A stretch of 64,000 nt of DNA from G963667855 sp963667855 (GTDB lineage Bacteria; Planctomycetota; Phycisphaerae; UBA1845), in NCBI GenBank assembly GCA_963667855.2, contig CAXXKI010000004.1, positions 558,001 to 622,000 of the forward strand, written 5' to 3'. Below are positions 47,687 to 56,240 of this stretch, piece by piece. Made by a program: the position numbers and the translations under genes. Under the pieces are notes generated by a model. The model was not told the DNA's origin. It searched no databases and was given only the letters and a program-made list of their open reading frames with translations. Every line of letters begins with the position of its first letter. Position 1 is the stretch's first letter.

Positions 47687-48838
47687 ATGAAAAACTGTGT
47701 TCAATTGGGTGTCTATATAATATGTATGGCCGGGCTTGCCGTTCATAGCGGCTGCGGGAATTCATCCCGATCTGAAGGGCTTGCTCAGGAGCCTGCCCAG
47801 GTATCAGATCAACCGGCCGAATCGGGCGATGACCCCATGGTCAGTGTCGATACTCTGTTCGACGCGCCGGAAGATTTCGCTATCCAGCGGATCGATACCG
47901 AGGAGTACCCGATTCCCGTTTACGCGAAATACCTGCAAGGTGTAAAGATCTGCCTTGACCCCGGACACGGCGGCAACGCCAGCAAGCGAGGGTACAAAAG
48001 AGGCCCGACCGGAGTAAGGGAGGCCGAAATGAACCTGCGCGTGGCCAAGTACCTGCGAGATTTCCTGGTTCATTCCGGAGCGGAAGTTCTTCTGACCAGG
48101 GAAGAGGATGTAAAGCTCTCGTTGAAAGAGCGGGCGGAGTTGGCCAACGAGTGGGGGGCGGATCTTTTCCTGTCCTGTCATCATAACGCGATTGGCAAGC
48201 CGGCGGTCAACCGAACCACCGTCTGGTATCACCTTGATGTCGATTACCGGCCTGCGAATCTGGATTTGGCCCGTTATATATTCCAGGGTTTGCAGGATGG
48301 GATAGCTCTACCGCAGATAACGGGTGTGCCGCTTAAAAGCGACCAACTTATGTATCCTAATGGATTCGGAGTTCTTCGTCCGGTGAAAATGACCGCGGCG
48401 CTTACCGAGACATCTTTCTTTACCAATCCGGAAGAGGAGCAGCGGCTGCGCGATCCGAACTACAACCTGCTGGAGGCCTACAGCCTGTACCTGGGCTTCG
48501 CCAAGTACGCGTTCTCCGGGTTGCCGAAGGTGGAACTGGTAGAACCGGTAGACGGAATGTTGTCGGCCGGTCAGCCTGTGGTTCTGGAGTTCAAGCTGGA
48601 TGACGGCTTGAGAAAACGCAAAGCGTGGGGATCGGAGCGGCAGATGATTCTCTCCAGTTCGATCGAAGTGCAGATAGACGGGCAGGTTTACGAACATGAG
48701 TTTTTCAATGACGGGTACAAACTGACCGTTGAACTGCCGGACGGTCTGCCGGCGGGAAAGCACAACGTAAACGTGCAATTCCAGAACAAGTACAAAAATT
48801 CGGTTCTAAACCCGATTGTGGAGTTGACTGTCGAATAG
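47687..48838 (+). CDS. N-acetylmuramoyl-L-alanine amidase (Amidase_3), probable lipoprotein
   Basis: A 383-residue protein started at the ATG at 47687, with GGGGGA about 8 bases upstream; the ATG at 47672 is an alternative. The N-terminus is hydrophobic and reaches a Cys in VHSGC, a weak lipobox. The catalytic domain has all Amidase_3 motifs: KICLDPGHGG (zinc His), REAEMNL (zinc Glu), LFLSCHHNA (zinc His) and ALTETSFFTN (catalytic Glu). It removes the peptide from MurNAc in peptidoglycan. A C-terminal beta domain (about 280-383) reads VELVEPVDGMLSAGQPVVLEF. It lacks the insert and dockerin of the mosaic copies. It is divergent from the symporter, about 300 bases apart. Confidence 0.9.
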   Translation: MKNCVQLGVYIICMAGLAVHSGCGNSSRSEGLAQEPAQVSDQPAESGDDPMVSVDTLFDAPEDFAIQRIDTEEYPIPVYAKYLQGVKICLDPGHGGNASKRGYKRGPTGVREAEMNLRVAKYLRDFLVHSGAEVLLTREEDVKLSLKERAELANEWGADLFLSCHHNAIGKPAVNRTTVWYHLDVDYRPANLDLARYIFQGLQDGIALPQITGVPLKSDQLMYPNGFGVLRPVKMTAALTETSFFTNPEEEQRLRDPNYNLLEAYSLYLGFAKYAFSGLPKVELVEPVDGMLSAGQPVVLEFKLDDGLRKRKAWGSERQMILSSSIEVQIDGQVYEHEFFNDGYKLTVELPDGLPAGKHNVNVQFQNKYKNSVLNPIVELTVE

Positions 48839-48846
48839 ACGTGTAG

Positions 48847-48863
48847 GGTCCGCTCTGCGGACC
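48847..48863 (+). terminator. Hairpin just after the Amidase_3 gene
   Basis: GGTCCGC at 48847-48853 pairs with GCGGACC at 48857-48863 across a TCT loop, 9 bases past the stop. No T-run follows, so intrinsic termination is uncertain. Confidence 0.4.
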
Positions 48864-48891
48864 AATGATGGCGGAAAACGCAATCGGAAAT

Positions 48892-48979
48892 GTAGGTCGT
48901 GGCAACAGGCCCGACGCGAGAACCGCCGATTCAAAAACGTAAAAAAGTGAGCGGACCCTGCAAAACTCGACAATGTCGA
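48892..48979. repeat. Direct repeat, copy 1
   Basis: About 88 bases recur at 49086-49172 with a few changes; shared blocks include GAGAACCGCCGATTC, AACGTAAAAAAGTG and GCGGACCCTGCAAAACTCGA. Each copy ends in a small TCGACA/TGTCGA-type palindrome. The two copies flank the palindrome at 48987-49042. Confidence 0.8.
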
Positions 48980-48986
48980 AGTGTCA

Positions 48987-49042
48987 AAAAGGGGACATCA
49001 CTGATAATTAGGCAAATACAATTATCAGTGATGTCCCCTTTT
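48987..49042. repeat. REP/MITE-like perfect palindrome (GGGGAC type)
   Basis: Two perfect 23-base arms (48987-49009 and 49020-49042) enclose a 10-base loop. The outer part reads AAAAGGGGACATC on one arm and its complement on the other. The design (GGGGAC near the tip, about 20-bp arm, 10-base loop) matches the palindrome at the 3' end of selA. It has no coding capacity. It could fold in RNA and terminate transcription on both strands. Confidence 0.8.
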
Positions 49043-49085
49043 CTCTTAGGCGACGGAACGATTACATGCGCGTAATCGTAAACCC

Positions 49086-49172
49086 GTAGGTCGGGTCAAC
49101 AGCCCTGACGGAGAACCGCCGATTCGAAAACGTAAAAAAGTGCGCGGACCCTGCAAAACTCGACATTGTCGA
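49086..49172. repeat. Direct repeat, copy 2
   Basis: Partner of 48892-48979, same orientation, about 194 bases away. Its terminal palindrome is CTCGAC/GTCGAG. Confidence 0.8.
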
Positions 49173-49243
49173 GTAGTGCCGGGTCCGTTATGGATTGCAG
49201 ACCGGGGTGTTAACCCAGTGCGATGTCTGAATTGTTTATATAC

Positions 49244-49849
49244 CTATTTCACAGTTGCGGTTGCGTACAGTTTCCTTGGTTTTCGGCGGCGGATAACGAC
49301 CAGGCTGCACAAGGCCAGCAGGGCGAGCGATGCCGGTTCCGGTACGGCCGTGGTTATGGTTAACTCAATACCATCGTTGTAGAAATGGCAATCAGGGTCG
49401 AATCCCAGTCCGAAATTACCGTTGGACATATACGTGTTCAGGGCAACCAGGTCGTCGCCGGTAAAGCTGTAAGTGAGATCCTGGGCATATGACGGCAGGT
49501 TCTCGTAATGTTCGAGCTTCCTGTAGGGAATACCTAGATGCCCGTCGAAGGAATCCGCGGAGTTGAAATAATCGTCGTATCGATGCGTTCCGGGCTGCAC
49601 CATGGAAATCAGGTACACATAAAGATCGTTAGCCGAATTGTTCCAGTTCCTGATCCCCTCAAAGGACAGTTGGGCCGCCGTGATCTCTTCGCCGGAAGGC
49701 AGAGAATAGTTTATTCCCCATTCATAAACTCTGCCGTGCTCCAGATCCCATAGGTCGCTCGGTGTGGGGGAAAAGGTTATCATGTCCGCGTTTGCGATAC
49801 AGGGAATTGCAAGCAAACCCAACAGGCACAACGTGATGTTTCTAGGCAT
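49244..49849 (-). CDS. PEP-CTERM exported protein
   Basis: A 201-residue exported protein, started at the ATG at 49847-49849 with GGGAG upstream; longer readings to 50068 add residues unlike a signal peptide. The signal peptide ends near CIANADM. The mature part is short and rich in Asn, Asp and Tyr. The C-terminus has the sorting signal VPEPASLALLALCSLVV followed by RRRKP, which marks proteins processed by exosortase in organisms with extracellular polymers. The middle has no recognised catalytic domain. It stands alone, with repeats on one side and a radical SAM gene in opposite orientation on the other. Confidence 0.88.
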   Translation of the reverse strand: MPRNITLCLLGLLAIPCIANADMITFSPTPSDLWDLEHGRVYEWGINYSLPSGEEITAAQLSFEGIRNWNNSANDLYVYLISMVQPGTHRYDDYFNSADSFDGHLGIPYRKLEHYENLPSYAQDLTYSFTGDDLVALNTYMSNGNFGLGFDPDCHFYNDGIELTITTAVPEPASLALLALCSLVVIRRRKPRKLYATATVK

Positions 49850-50141
49850 TCTTAAGCTTCTCCCAAGCCTCGGCGATTGATTCTGGATGTAATATATCTG
49901 GAGATGCTCTAATGGCATCCTTTCCGCAAGCAAAGACGCTGCCCGGTTATCAGGCCGTGGGGGACAGGGTGTGTAACAACTCCAACACCCGGTTGCATAA
50001 TAAAAAACGATTTCAGTAAAATCCAACGGAACGTGATTTTCCAAGCGAATAAAATGGGTAAAAAACATGAATAGCCTATAATGATTGAAAGTAGTCGCGG
50101 ATAATCCGCTTTCCCGGCGAAAACAGTTATCGGAGATCCCG

Positions 50142-50177
50142 GCTTTCCGAACCGGCCAATCCGTATATAATCAACTC
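50142..50177 (+). promoter_or_regulatory. Possible -10 box giving a leaderless radical SAM transcript
   Basis: TATAAT at 50166-50171 lies 6 bases before the ATG at 50178. Transcription from it would begin at or next to the start codon, which fits the lack of a ribosome site there. The -35 position (about 50143-50148, CTTTCC) is poor. The intergenic region 49850-50141 otherwise shows nothing clear. Confidence 0.35.
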
Positions 50178-51050
50178 ATGCGCTACGAAGGATCCGTATA
50201 TCGACCGCCCAGCGAGGCGAATTCCTATCTCCTGCAGGCCACTATCGGCTGCTCGTGGAACCATTGCACATACTGCGCCATGTACGCGGATAAGCAGTTC
50301 CGCGTTCGCCCGCTGGCGGAAACTCTGGAAGACATCGTGCTGGCCGGTAATGCCCTAGGTGGCGGCGTGCGCAAGGTATTCGTCATGGACGGTGACGCGC
50401 TAACCATGGACCTCGACCACTGGCGACCGATCCTCGAAACACTGAATGCGACTTTTCCAAAACTGCGCCGAGTGAGCTGTTATGCAACCGCCCGGAACCT
50501 GCTGGGCAAAACGCAAGACGAGTTGAACAGCCTGCGCGAGCTTGGCTTGAAGCTGCTCTACATAGGCCCGGAATCCGGCGACGACGTAACCTTGAAACGA
50601 GTGGGTAAAGGGGCGACCGCGGACGATCACGTGCAGGCGGCCGCCAGAGCTCGACAGGCCGGTATGAAACAGTCGCTCATGTTTCTTTTGGGGGCAGGGG
50701 GGATAGATCGCAGCGTCGAACACGCGACGGCCTCCGCCGAGTTGGCCACGGCCATGAACCCCGAATACCTCTCGGTTTTGACCTTGATGCTAGTTCCCAC
50801 AACCCCGATTTACAATCAGGTCCAAAGCGGTAGTTTTCAATTACCCGATGTGCAAGGCCTGCTACGGGAACTCCGCATCATTATAGATAAAGCCAATCCC
50901 ACTGCGACGATATTCCACTCCAACCACGCCTCGAACTTTCTCCCGTTAAGCGGTAGATTGCCCAGAGACCGCGAGCATTTCCTGCAGCAGATAGACGCAG
51001 CCCTGAATGGAGACGTGCCAGTAAAACCAGAATGGTTCCGAGGCCTATAA
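50178..51050 (+). CDS. Radical SAM enzyme of unknown substrate
   Basis: A 290-residue radical SAM protein. The ATG at 50178 begins MRYEGSVYRPPSEANSYLLQ, the usual start of this family; an in-frame start at 50085 adds 31 unrelated residues. The iron-sulfur motif is CSWNHCTYC, a Cx4Cx2C spacing rather than the common Cx3Cx2C. It is followed by KVFVMDGDALTMD (SAM/substrate strand), LLYIGPESGDDVTL, KRVGKGAT and KQSLMFLLGAGG, as in HemN-like radical SAM folds. No auxiliary cluster-binding Cys set is seen. The family is often annotated only as radical SAM protein. No operon partner is visible; a GC-rich hairpin follows at 51081. Confidence 0.85.
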   Translation: MRYEGSVYRPPSEANSYLLQATIGCSWNHCTYCAMYADKQFRVRPLAETLEDIVLAGNALGGGVRKVFVMDGDALTMDLDHWRPILETLNATFPKLRRVSCYATARNLLGKTQDELNSLRELGLKLLYIGPESGDDVTLKRVGKGATADDHVQAAARARQAGMKQSLMFLLGAGGIDRSVEHATASAELATAMNPEYLSVLTLMLVPTTPIYNQVQSGSFQLPDVQGLLRELRIIIDKANPTATIFHSNHASNFLPLSGRLPRDREHFLQQIDAALNGDVPVKPEWFRGL

Positions 51051-51080
51051 AGCAAAACCAGATAAGGTTACCCTCCGGGG

Positions 51081-51099
51081 GGCGGGCGTTCCGCCCGCC
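51081..51099. terminator. GC-rich hairpin after the radical SAM gene
   Basis: GGCGGGCG pairs with CGCCCGCC over a TTC loop, 30 bases past the stop. There is no T-run, so it may be a REP-like hairpin rather than a true terminator. Confidence 0.45.
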
Positions 51100-51224
51100 T
51101 TGTAGTTTACACGCATTATCGAAAACCGGAATCCGCCCTCCCCATGTAATGAACAAATAGTTATCCCATCAGCCCCGCAACCAGCAAACAACCGCCGAGC
51201 GCACCAGACGGCTACATAACTCAA

Positions 51225-51303
51225 GTTCGCCAAAAGGCGAACGACATAAGCGTAGCCGCCGGTTTCAACCGGCAGAGATCGCATAAGCCCGCCGAAGGGC
51301 GGC
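51225..51303. repeat. Cluster of small hairpins
   Basis: Two clean hairpins, GTTCGCC/GGCGAAC (51225-51242, AAAA loop) and GCCGGTT/AACCGGC (51258-51273), are followed by a less perfect GCCC/GGGC one at 51287-51303. Each is flanked by GACATA-like words. There is no gene in 51051-51461. Confidence 0.55.
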
Positions 51304-51461
51304 CGACATAGACAAACCGTTGATAATATTAATAATACAAGCCAAGAATGTTTGGACTCCGAAACCGGGGCCAACAAATGGGTTAAGGGCAAAACCCATT
51401 GAAGAGACTTGCCGTTTTCCTGTAACTGTACAGAGTGCTATAGAGACAGAGGAGTTACGCC

Positions 51462-51848
51462 ATGCAGATAGGAACCCGCGAATTGCCGGACAGGTTAGAA
51501 GACTTACCTAAGTTTGAAGTGTACGGTGGAACGGCTACCGTACTCAGCCTGCTTCCCACGGATCAGGTTGAAGAGGGCAATGTAGATGTTCTTGTGGCGT
51601 TGGATTCCGGGGAAAAATACGTCGGAACTTTTTATACGATTGAGAACGCGCAGTACCTGCTTGAGAAATTCAGGCAAGAATCTAAAAACGATGATTCTGC
51701 CTACTGCTATGACCGCAGCGAGGTGATAGTTAAAGAAATATCTATCCCCGTACTTTCCAAAGTGATTAACACAATGATAAAAGACGAATCGCTGAGTCGC
51801 GCACTGGAGCCATCGTCAGGGTTTGAAAACGGGGACGTAGATAGTTAA
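51462..51848 (+). CDS. Small acidic protein of unknown function
   Basis: A 128-residue protein with a good ribosome site (GAGGAG 8 bases before the ATG). It looks like an alpha/beta soluble protein: FEVYGGTATVLSLL, then VDVLVALDSGEKYVGTFYTIENAQYLLEKF, then a helix ending with an acidic tail. No signal peptide or known motif. Similarly sized acidic proteins can be immunity or regulatory proteins, but nothing here shows this. Short GGCGGACC tandem-like words follow at 51900-51950. Confidence 0.6.
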   Translation: MQIGTRELPDRLEDLPKFEVYGGTATVLSLLPTDQVEEGNVDVLVALDSGEKYVGTFYTIENAQYLLEKFRQESKNDDSAYCYDRSEVIVKEISIPVLSKVINTMIKDESLSRALEPSSGFENGDVDS

Positions 51849-51977
51849 AACACCTAAACCGCCTCGCATAACCTGCCAATTGCCGTTCGAACCCTAAGTC
51901 TATCCGCCGAAGGTGGACCAGAGGCGGACCGAAGGCGGACCGCAAGGGGGCAAGACAGATTCGCTATGATTGCTGAA

Positions 51978-53096
51978 TTATGGGAGTTTACCGCCATCAT
52001 CGGCGATACCATTTTCATCGTCAGGATATTTGGGGATCAACTTCGCCACAACCAGGTTGTGATCAGAAAGATCCGTCTGTATCACCCGGTAATCAGTAAT
52101 AGTCCAATCGCTGGAGGCGAAGATCCAGTCTATTACGGCTTGAGGGGCCATTGATGGAAATGTGAAATCCTTCGCTGCGCCGGTTATTCCTGAATCGGTT
52201 TTCCAATACCCGTCTTCTTCCAGAACAGAAATAGCCGTTCGATATTTCGCGTCGACGGTGCCTTGAGGATACCCGAATCGAGTGGAGTTGAAGTCTCCCG
52301 CAAGTATTGCCGACTGGTTTTCGCCCAGTGTCGCGAGTAATCTTTGCATGGAAGCGACTCGAACAGTCTCGCTGCCGGACTTGAGATGAATAGGGACGAC
52401 ATTAACGACCCGTCCGCCGGGAATAACAATAGAACACAATGCACCACGTTTTTTCCCACCGTGTATTTTCTCCCACGTGGATGAATCAAAATATTCAACC
52501 GCAAGGGCCTGTTTGATCGGAAACCGGCTGAGAACGGCGTTGCCGCAACGAAACATGGCCCCGGGCAAACCTAAATCGAAATTGCTTTGTTCCATCCGGT
52601 AGCCAAGAGGAATAGCTTCCGCCAGTTGCTCCGCCTGATTGACTCCACCGCTCCACTGGCAGTTGAAATCCACTTCGTTAAGTATGACGATATCCGGTTC
52701 TAACGATTTTACCTGATCCCCGATTTTCATCAGGCGTTCCGCTCGTTGGGCCTGGTTGCCTCCTTCTGAGTCGGAAAAAGTCGGGCCACGTCCATGGGCA
52801 ATGTTCCAGGTTACAACGGTCAGCGGCTGCTCGTCGATCGACGATGCTGGCGCAGATACGCTATTGGAGAAAACGCGTATTCGCCGGTATTCGCCATAGA
52901 TACGCACGGTGCCCAGCCAGACAAGAAGAACAACGAGTACAAGCAAAACGCTCCGACAGGACAGGCGTAACCATCTTTTACGTGATTGTAAAGGTGGTGA
53001 GGTTGTTCCAGTAACGTCTGCGTTATGATCCTGACTGGACAAGATTATCCTCTCCGCACCAGAGTAACTTTCATAGAAATAATAACCGTCGGGCAT
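51978..53096 (-). CDS. Membrane-anchored endonuclease/exonuclease/phosphatase-family protein
   Basis: A 372-residue protein with one TM segment (about 46-68) and a C-terminal catalytic domain outside the membrane by topology. Motifs of the DNase I-like superfamily are present: VVTWNIAHGRG, VILNEVDFN (metal-binding Glu), GNAVLSRFP, NVVPIHLKS, LAGDFNSTR and the terminal SDHNLVVAKL with the catalytic Asp-His pair. Members cut DNA, RNA, phosphoinositides or phosphodiesters; the substrate here is unknown. It is on its own, between orphan genes. Confidence 0.85.
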   Translation of the reverse strand: MPDGYYFYESYSGAERIILSSQDHNADVTGTTSPPLQSRKRWLRLSCRSVLLVLVVLLVWLGTVRIYGEYRRIRVFSNSVSAPASSIDEQPLTVVTWNIAHGRGPTFSDSEGGNQAQRAERLMKIGDQVKSLEPDIVILNEVDFNCQWSGGVNQAEQLAEAIPLGYRMEQSNFDLGLPGAMFRCGNAVLSRFPIKQALAVEYFDSSTWEKIHGGKKRGALCSIVIPGGRVVNVVPIHLKSGSETVRVASMQRLLATLGENQSAILAGDFNSTRFGYPQGTVDAKYRTAISVLEEDGYWKTDSGITGAAKDFTFPSMAPQAVIDWIFASSDWTITDYRVIQTDLSDHNLVVAKLIPKYPDDENGIADDGGKLP

Positions 53097-53277
53097 TTGC
53101 CTGGCAAATTATACGTATTACGTAACCATTGGTTCGAAAACCTGCCGCCGACATGCGAGATTGCCGGCCGAACAACTTCATACTTCACCGACTCTCCCTG
53201 AAAAACCTTTGTTTATCAAACACGCCTGTTAGAATAAGCCGAGCGATTTATAACCGTACGCGGAAAGGCGATATTAA

Positions 53278-53865
53278 GTGCCGACGACCAAGAATAACAA
53301 ACGATCAAAACGACACCGCATGTTCTACACCTGGCTGCTGCCGGTTGTGTGGGCGGTCGTGGCCTTTGCGTCAGCGTACTATCCCGGCGATGAGTATGGA
53401 TTATTAGCTACCGGATCGGTGATGGGCATTTGGGTTTTATTTCTCGTGAAAAACTCAAGTGGAATCTGGGCTTCCCTGCCGCTGCTCCTGTTGGCCGGTG
53501 GGGCGAGTATGGCCGTTGTCGGGTTGCTGCTCGACCTGCTGCGAACACCGCGCCGCTTGTGGATTGTTCTATGGCTAGTACTCGCATCGCTAATCTGCCT
53601 TGTTTATATCGAATCGTATCCGTCCTACCAGCGGGCCATGTGCAAGAATGGGTCGCTGCAGGCGTATATCTTCTTTTCCCTTAATGCCGGTCTCACCGTA
53701 ACATGCCTGATTCTACTGCTAATCATGCCCGTATGGCGAATTACCCACCGAAAACCACCGGCGGGCTACTGCCAAAACTGCAACTACGACCTGACCGGTA
53801 ACAAATCCGGCACCTGCCCGGAATGTGGTGAGAAAATCCAGCCAACAGCCAAGCCGGGGGAGTAA
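53278..53865 (+). CDS. Small membrane protein with C-terminal zinc ribbon
   Basis: A protein of about 195 residues from a GTG at 53278 (an ATG 14 codons later is possible). There are about four or five TM segments, then a cytoplasmic tail with GYCQNCNYDLTGNKSG and CPECGEK: a zinc ribbon of the form CxxCxYDLTG...CPxCG. This ribbon is frequent at the ends of planctomycete membrane proteins. Function unknown. A second protein with a similar ribbon lies 300 bases further on the opposite strand. Confidence 0.65.
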   Translation: MPTTKNNKRSKRHRMFYTWLLPVVWAVVAFASAYYPGDEYGLLATGSVMGIWVLFLVKNSSGIWASLPLLLLAGGASMAVVGLLLDLLRTPRRLWIVLWLVLASLICLVYIESYPSYQRAMCKNGSLQAYIFFSLNAGLTVTCLILLLIMPVWRITHRKPPAGYCQNCNYDLTGNKSGTCPECGEKIQPTAKPGE

Positions 53866-54162
53866 AAGAAAGATAACACGGCGAACTCACGAGCGATAGC
53901 TGAATAAACCAAGAGCATGGCCCCGTAATCGAAACTGGGCGAACCTCTATCGAATTATATAAACTGTCCCCGGAACTCTTCCCGGAACTCTCCCAAAGAT
54001 TCATGCAGACTTGCCGGAAAGACACGTATTACCGTAACTGGCCGATCACGTTGGCCTGCAAGTTTTTACGGCGGCTGAAGCGGCTAGACAAGCCCCGCGA
54101 TACGAGACCGTACACGAGGAATTGCCGTCATAGGATTTTCGTTGAGCCTGTGGCTACCGAGT

Positions 54163-55965
54163 CTACGGTTCTTCTTGAGAACCCGCCGATGTTGAACGTG
54201 TCATCACGAAACGTCTCTCGATGCGGCCGGGTTCGAAATTGACTCCTGGGCAATCTCGCACATACATGCTTGTTCCCTGTATCCTGTCTTCGTTTGTGTC
54301 GAATATACCCACCAGGGACTCCTCGGCCACATCTGGTATCTGCTCGGATAAATCTGCACGAATTTGCCGCGTGTATTCAAGCTCAAGACGGAGGCGTATA
54401 GTGATACGGTCAAGTTGTCGGTTGCAGCCACTCAGTACACGGTACGAAACTTTGAGCGTATCAGCCTTTTCTTCCGGCACGGGTATGTCGTGGTCCATGC
54501 CGTCGGATATGAATTCTGCGACGTCTGCGGTAGTGTGTTCTGTGGGTTTCCAGGAAACCAGGGCTCCTGTATCGTCGAAAGTCAACTCAGTAGACGCATG
54601 TTCCTCTTCTTCGTACCGAATCATCCATGTTCCTGCCAGTGAGGGTTCTACACCACCCACGGTGAACGTCGGTCCGGGTAAAAGCATAGGGCGGGGTATA
54701 GGCGTAGGTCGTGGTCCCACAGCCAGTTCACGAACGGGCTCGTAAAAATTCCCAGCGTAAAACTGTTGAACGCTCAGGTAGGTAGGAAACAAAGCTACCA
54801 ATACCGTGGCTGATATCAGTGCAATCAACCATCGCCGTTTTTGCAGCACCGTTCCAACAGCGAATCCACCGGCCAACCCCAGAACAAGATCTGGTCCACG
54901 AAAAACCAACTCACTGCCCAGTCTATGGAGTCGGATGTTCAAATCGGAGGGATGGAGGACCAGCAACTGAGCGATGAACTTATACCAGAGTGGATCAAAG
55001 AAAATTAAGAACAAGCCACCCAGCAAGGTAATTGGGAGGAGCCAGGTCGCAAGTCGAACGATCTTAAGTGCCGGTAGGCGTCGCCTGCTTATTATCAAGC
55101 CTATGATCGCCACAACGAGACATTGTAACCACGCTAACGGAATGTGAACCGGCAAGAGCACCGCAGATCCGAACCGATGTCCAAGGCTCGGGTCCCAGTA
55201 ACCGCCTAAGATAAGTTGCCGGCCCTGCACCTTGTCGAGCGTGTAACGAGCAGCGACGCTTATGACCATCAGGATTAGATATGACGCCAGGAACCAGGAG
55301 AGAATTCGCGAGGATGCCGTGGTTAAGATATTCTCCAGTCGGCACCGTCGTTGAAAAGCCTTACAGGGAGAGAATGCGATAGCCAATGGAAGTATCGCCT
55401 TCTTGCTGAAAGTACAAGCCGCGTCGGCCCATGACTCCAGCGTGAGGCCAGGTCGTTCCGGTTCAAGATCTTCGACGCTGAACGGCTCTCCGCATGCTGG
55501 GCAGCAGCCATCAGTAAGACCTCGTAGATCATATTCGCAGGTTGGGCATGGAAGTTCCAAATCAGTTTTCGTCATAAGTTTGATTCCGTCGTCTTCTAGG
55601 ATGTCGAAGCCCCTTAATATTTCGCTTTCCACTTGCTCTTGTGCGGCCCTGTCTTCGTCAGAGAGGACCAATCTATGAAACAGGGCGTAATGTGGAACTT
55701 GCGATCGAGCGGTGTCCCAGAATTGCTGATCGTCGCTCGACAACGGTTCTCCATCCCAGATTTTAAACCGGATACTGAACAACCTGGTTATACTATTGCG
55801 ATCTTCCTGGCTTAGTTTAAACAAATCCATGAAGTCTGTGATTTCGTCATCCCAGCATATTCCCCCCAATGGGATGTGCCACAAGATCCGCTTCGCATCG
55901 GCACGATACATAAACGGTTGAAGGTATTGGATTGCTGAATCGCTTAGCATCCTGATAAGATACAT
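54163..55965 (-). CDS. Large membrane protein with internal zinc ribbon, unknown function
   Basis: About 600 residues. The ATG at 55963-55965 was chosen; a TTG upstream and an ATG at 55948-55950 are alternatives. The N-terminal half is soluble and helical with many Asp/Arg residues (FMYRADAKRILWHIPLGG). A ribbon CPTCEYDLRGLTDGCCPACGEPF sits at about 140-165. About seven TM segments occupy 185-395, and a C-terminal soluble region of about 190 residues includes a beta-rich part. It shares the ribbon with the gene at 53278, so the pair may be related in role. No enzyme motif was seen. Confidence 0.6.
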   Translation of the reverse strand: MYLIRMLSDSAIQYLQPFMYRADAKRILWHIPLGGICWDDEITDFMDLFKLSQEDRNSITRLFSIRFKIWDGEPLSSDDQQFWDTARSQVPHYALFHRLVLSDEDRAAQEQVESEILRGFDILEDDGIKLMTKTDLELPCPTCEYDLRGLTDGCCPACGEPFSVEDLEPERPGLTLESWADAACTFSKKAILPLAIAFSPCKAFQRRCRLENILTTASSRILSWFLASYLILMVISVAARYTLDKVQGRQLILGGYWDPSLGHRFGSAVLLPVHIPLAWLQCLVVAIIGLIISRRRLPALKIVRLATWLLPITLLGGLFLIFFDPLWYKFIAQLLVLHPSDLNIRLHRLGSELVFRGPDLVLGLAGGFAVGTVLQKRRWLIALISATVLVALFPTYLSVQQFYAGNFYEPVRELAVGPRPTPIPRPMLLPGPTFTVGGVEPSLAGTWMIRYEEEEHASTELTFDDTGALVSWKPTEHTTADVAEFISDGMDHDIPVPEEKADTLKVSYRVLSGCNRQLDRITIRLRLELEYTRQIRADLSEQIPDVAEESLVGIFDTNEDRIQGTSMYVRDCPGVNFEPGRIERRFVMTRSTSAGSQEEP

Positions 55966-56240
55966 CAATACACGCTGTATTAGCAAGTCTCGAAGTCCGG
56001 ATTTATATAAACCCCAACCCTCCCGGTACGCTCAAGATACCTGCATCCCCAATGAGTGTGGATGGTTGGAATGCAAAATCTGTATTAAATCCCGTTTTTG
56101 TTCTGACTATGGCGCGGCCAGGATTTACCCAATACTCCTGGTTATGTTTGTTCCTCTCGCCTCCCAAACGGCGTTTTTCGGGTTAGATTTAGATTCTGGA
56201 TAAGAATCGGTTGTTAAGCGAGTCGTTTAGATGTGTGTAG

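Noticed and set aside
44203..48838. Calling the symporter a sialic acid or MurNAc transporter
   Set aside because: The subfamily cannot be told from sequence reading alone.
48892..49172. CRISPR array
   Set aside because: Only two long repeats are present with a palindrome between them; no short regular repeats, spacers or cas genes.
49850..50068. Longer N-terminus for the PEP-CTERM protein
   Set aside because: The extra residues precede a clear signal peptide with its own ribosome site.
53866..54242. Plus-strand small gene at 54003-54242
   Set aside because: Highly basic composition, no ribosome site and overlap with the end of the zinc-ribbon protein gene.
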